The notes under the pieces were generated by a model. The model searched no databases, was not told where the DNA came from, and worked only from the letters and a program-made list of their open reading frames with translations. A stretch of DNA of 5,572 nt, from NCBI GenBank assembly GCA_958435885.1, contig CAUBHZ010000145.1, forward strand, positions 1 through 5,572, given 5' to 3'. Origin of the DNA: an uncultured Intestinimonas sp. (GTDB taxonomy: Bacteria; Bacillota_A; Clostridia; Oscillospirales; Oscillospiraceae). This document shows, piece by piece, positions 4,182 to 5,572 of the stretch. The position numbers and the translations under genes are program-made. Every line of letters begins with the position of its first letter. Position 1 is the first letter of the stretch.

Positions 4182-5572
4182 ATGGATCGCACGAACAAAC
4201 CCGCCGCCGCCGGGGAAGCAAACGTCAGGGCGTACACCAGCGGAGAGGCCATCCGTGCCTGGGAATTCATGGGCTCCCACGCCCAGGAGCGGGACGGGCA
4301 GTGGGGCTATACCTTCCGCGTGTGGGCGCCCCACGCCGCGGAGGTCTCCGTGGTGGGAGATTTCAACCGCTGGGAGGAGGGGGCAAACCCCCTCTCCCCC
4401 ATGGGCGGAGGGCTGTGGGAGGGCTTCGTCCCCGGCCTGGACCGCTACGATGTCTATAAGTACGCCATCCGCACCAGGGACGGCCGGACCCTGCTGAAGG
4501 CCGACCCCTACGCCTTCCACGCCGAGACCCGGCCGGGCACCGCTTCCAAGATCTACGAACTGGGGTCCTACCAATGGAACGACCAGTCCTGGCTGGACTA
4601 CCGGAAGAAAAACCCGGTTTATCACCGTCCGCTGAATATCTATGAGGTCCATCTGGGCTCCTGGCGGCGGACGGGGGACGGTCAGTTCCTCTCCTACCGG
4701 GGCATCGCCGACTATCTGGTGCCCTACGTGAAGGAGATGGGCTTCACCCACGTGGAGTTCATGCCCCTCACCGAGCACCCCCTGGACGACTCCTGGGGCT
4801 ATCAGTGCACCGGCTACTTTGCCGCCACCAGCCGCTTCGGCACCCCCGACGACCTCATGTACCTCATCGACCAGCTCCACCAGGCCGGGGTGGGCGTCAT
4901 CCTGGACTGGGTGCCCGCCCACTTCCCTAAGGACGCCTTCGGCCTCTATGAGTTCGACGGCGAGCCCTGCTACGAGTACCAGGACATGCGCAAGGGCGAG
5001 CACGCCGACTGGGGCACCCGGGTCTTCGACTACGGCCGCAACGAGGTGCGCTCCTTCCTCTTCTCCTCCGCCCTCTTCTGGCTGGAGATGTTCCACATCG
5101 ACGGCCTGCGGGTGGACGCGGTGGCCTCCATGCTCTATCTGGACTACGGCCGGCAGGGCGGCGAGTGGGTGCCCAACATCCACGGCGGCAACGAGAACCT
5201 GGAGGCCGTGGACTTCCTCCAGAAGCTCAACGAGCGCATCTTCGCCGAGCACGACGACGTGATGATGATCGCCGAGGAGTCCACCGCCTGGCCCAAGGTG
5301 TCCCACCCGGTGAGCGAAGGCGGTCTGGGCTTCAACCTGAAGTGGAACATGGGCTGGATGAACGACGTACTCCACTACATGAAGCTGGACCCCTACTTCC
5401 GGCAGTTCAACCACCGGGACATTACCTTCTCCTTCATGTACGCCTTCTCGGAGAACTTCATTCTCCCCCTCAGCCACGACGAGGTGGTCCACATGAAGGG
5501 CTCCCTCCTCAACAAGATGCCCGGGACCTACGAGGAGCAGTTCCACGGCGTGCGGGTCTTCTATACATATAT
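4182..5572 (+). CDS. glgB: 1,4-alpha-glucan (glycogen) branching enzyme, 3' end missing
   Basis: GlgB cuts an alpha-1,4-glucan chain and rejoins it through an alpha-1,6 bond, making branches in cytoplasmic glycogen. The window holds 463 codons of a family usually 630-730 residues long, with no frameshift; the C-terminal beta domain is off the right edge. A CBM48/early-set domain occupies about 35-125 ([21 protein letters not shown] at 41-61), followed by the GH13 barrel starting at [10 protein letters not shown] (152-161). The conserved regions are DWVPAHFP (242-249), [15 protein letters not shown] with nucleophile Asp312, MIAEEST with acid/base Glu365, and LSHDEVVH with the third acid Asp433, matching GlgB rather than debranching or amylase relatives. 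The ATG at 4182 has only a modest GAGG site (4170-4173) at 8-nt spacing. The following in-frame ATG at residue 30 is too late because it lies next to the CBM48. Other glg genes may follow, but none is visible. Confidence 0.97.
   Translation, partial: MDRTNKPAAAGEANVRAYTSGEAIRAWEFMGSHAQERDGQWGYTFRVWAPHAAEVSVVGDFNRWEEGANPLSPMGGGLWEGFVPGLDRYDVYKYAIRTRDGRTLLKADPYAFHAETRPGTASKIYELGSYQWNDQSWLDYRKKNPVYHRPLNIYEVHLGSWRRTGDGQFLSYRGIADYLVPYVKEMGFTHVEFMPLTEHPLDDSWGYQCTGYFAATSRFGTPDDLMYLIDQLHQAGVGVILDWVPAHFPKDAFGLYEFDGEPCYEYQDMRKGEHADWGTRVFDYGRNEVRSFLFSSALFWLEMFHIDGLRVDAVASMLYLDYGRQGGEWVPNIHGGNENLEAVDFLQKLNERIFAEHDDVMMIAEESTAWPKVSHPVSEGGLGFNLKWNMGWMNDVLHYMKLDPYFRQFNHRDITFSFMYAFSENFILPLSHDEVVHMKGSLLNKMPGTYEEQFHGVRVFYTY

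Noticed and set aside
4101..5546. Long open frame of 481 codons on the minus strand opposite glgB
   Set aside because: Its composition (Val/Gly/His/Leu/Glu-rich, low complexity) is what the reverse complement of a high-GC gene gives. The plus strand carries an unmistakable GlgB with all catalytic motifs.

Overview
The window looks like a chromosomal segment of a high-GC member of the Firmicutes/Clostridia. An Oscillospiraceae-type gut bacterium (Flavonifractor, Intestinimonas or Lawsonibacter-like) is my best guess. The reasons are a hrcA-grpE-dnaK heat-shock operon with a perfect CIRCE operator, strong AGGAGG-type ribosome binding sites, sigma-A-type promoters in AT-rich gaps, and coding DNA with strong G/C preference at third codon positions. 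The genus is inferred, not proven.

Left half, minus strand (read right to left): a sigma-A-like promoter (2108-2136) and a CIRCE operator (2077-2103) precede hrcA (998-2050), the heat-shock repressor. After 25 bp comes grpE (412-972, TTG start), the nucleotide exchange factor. After an unusually long 212-bp gap comes the first third of a hundred codons of dnaK (1-199, cut by the window edge). HrcA binds CIRCE and represses its own operon, and GrpE drives ADP release from DnaK, so the three genes form one autoregulated chaperone module. The grpE-dnaK gap holds a 147-bp, roughly 75% GC block that is almost free of T on the transcript strand, followed by an AT-rich stretch with a weak possible promoter for dnaK.

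Right half, plus strand: diverging from hrcA is a small GNAT N-acetyltransferase (2272-2733) with its own extended -10 promoter. Next is a secreted D-alanyl-D-alanine carboxypeptidase of the DacF/PBP5 type (2830-3966); its ribosome binding site lies in one arm of an inverted repeat. Then, behind a near-consensus promoter and a leader of about 105 nt rich in dyads, comes the first 463 codons of the glycogen branching enzyme glgB (4182-5572, cut by the window edge). The three plus-strand genes have no obvious shared pathway, and each has a gap of about 95-215 bp in front of it, so they are probably separate transcription units.

I see no rRNA or tRNA gene, insertion sequence, CRISPR array, phage gene or undescribed multi-gene system. 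The gene content is ordinary housekeeping. What deserves a second look is in the gaps: the GC-rich Arg-codon block after grpE, the possible Shine-Dalgarno-sequestering hairpin before the carboxypeptidase, and the dyad-rich glgB leader.
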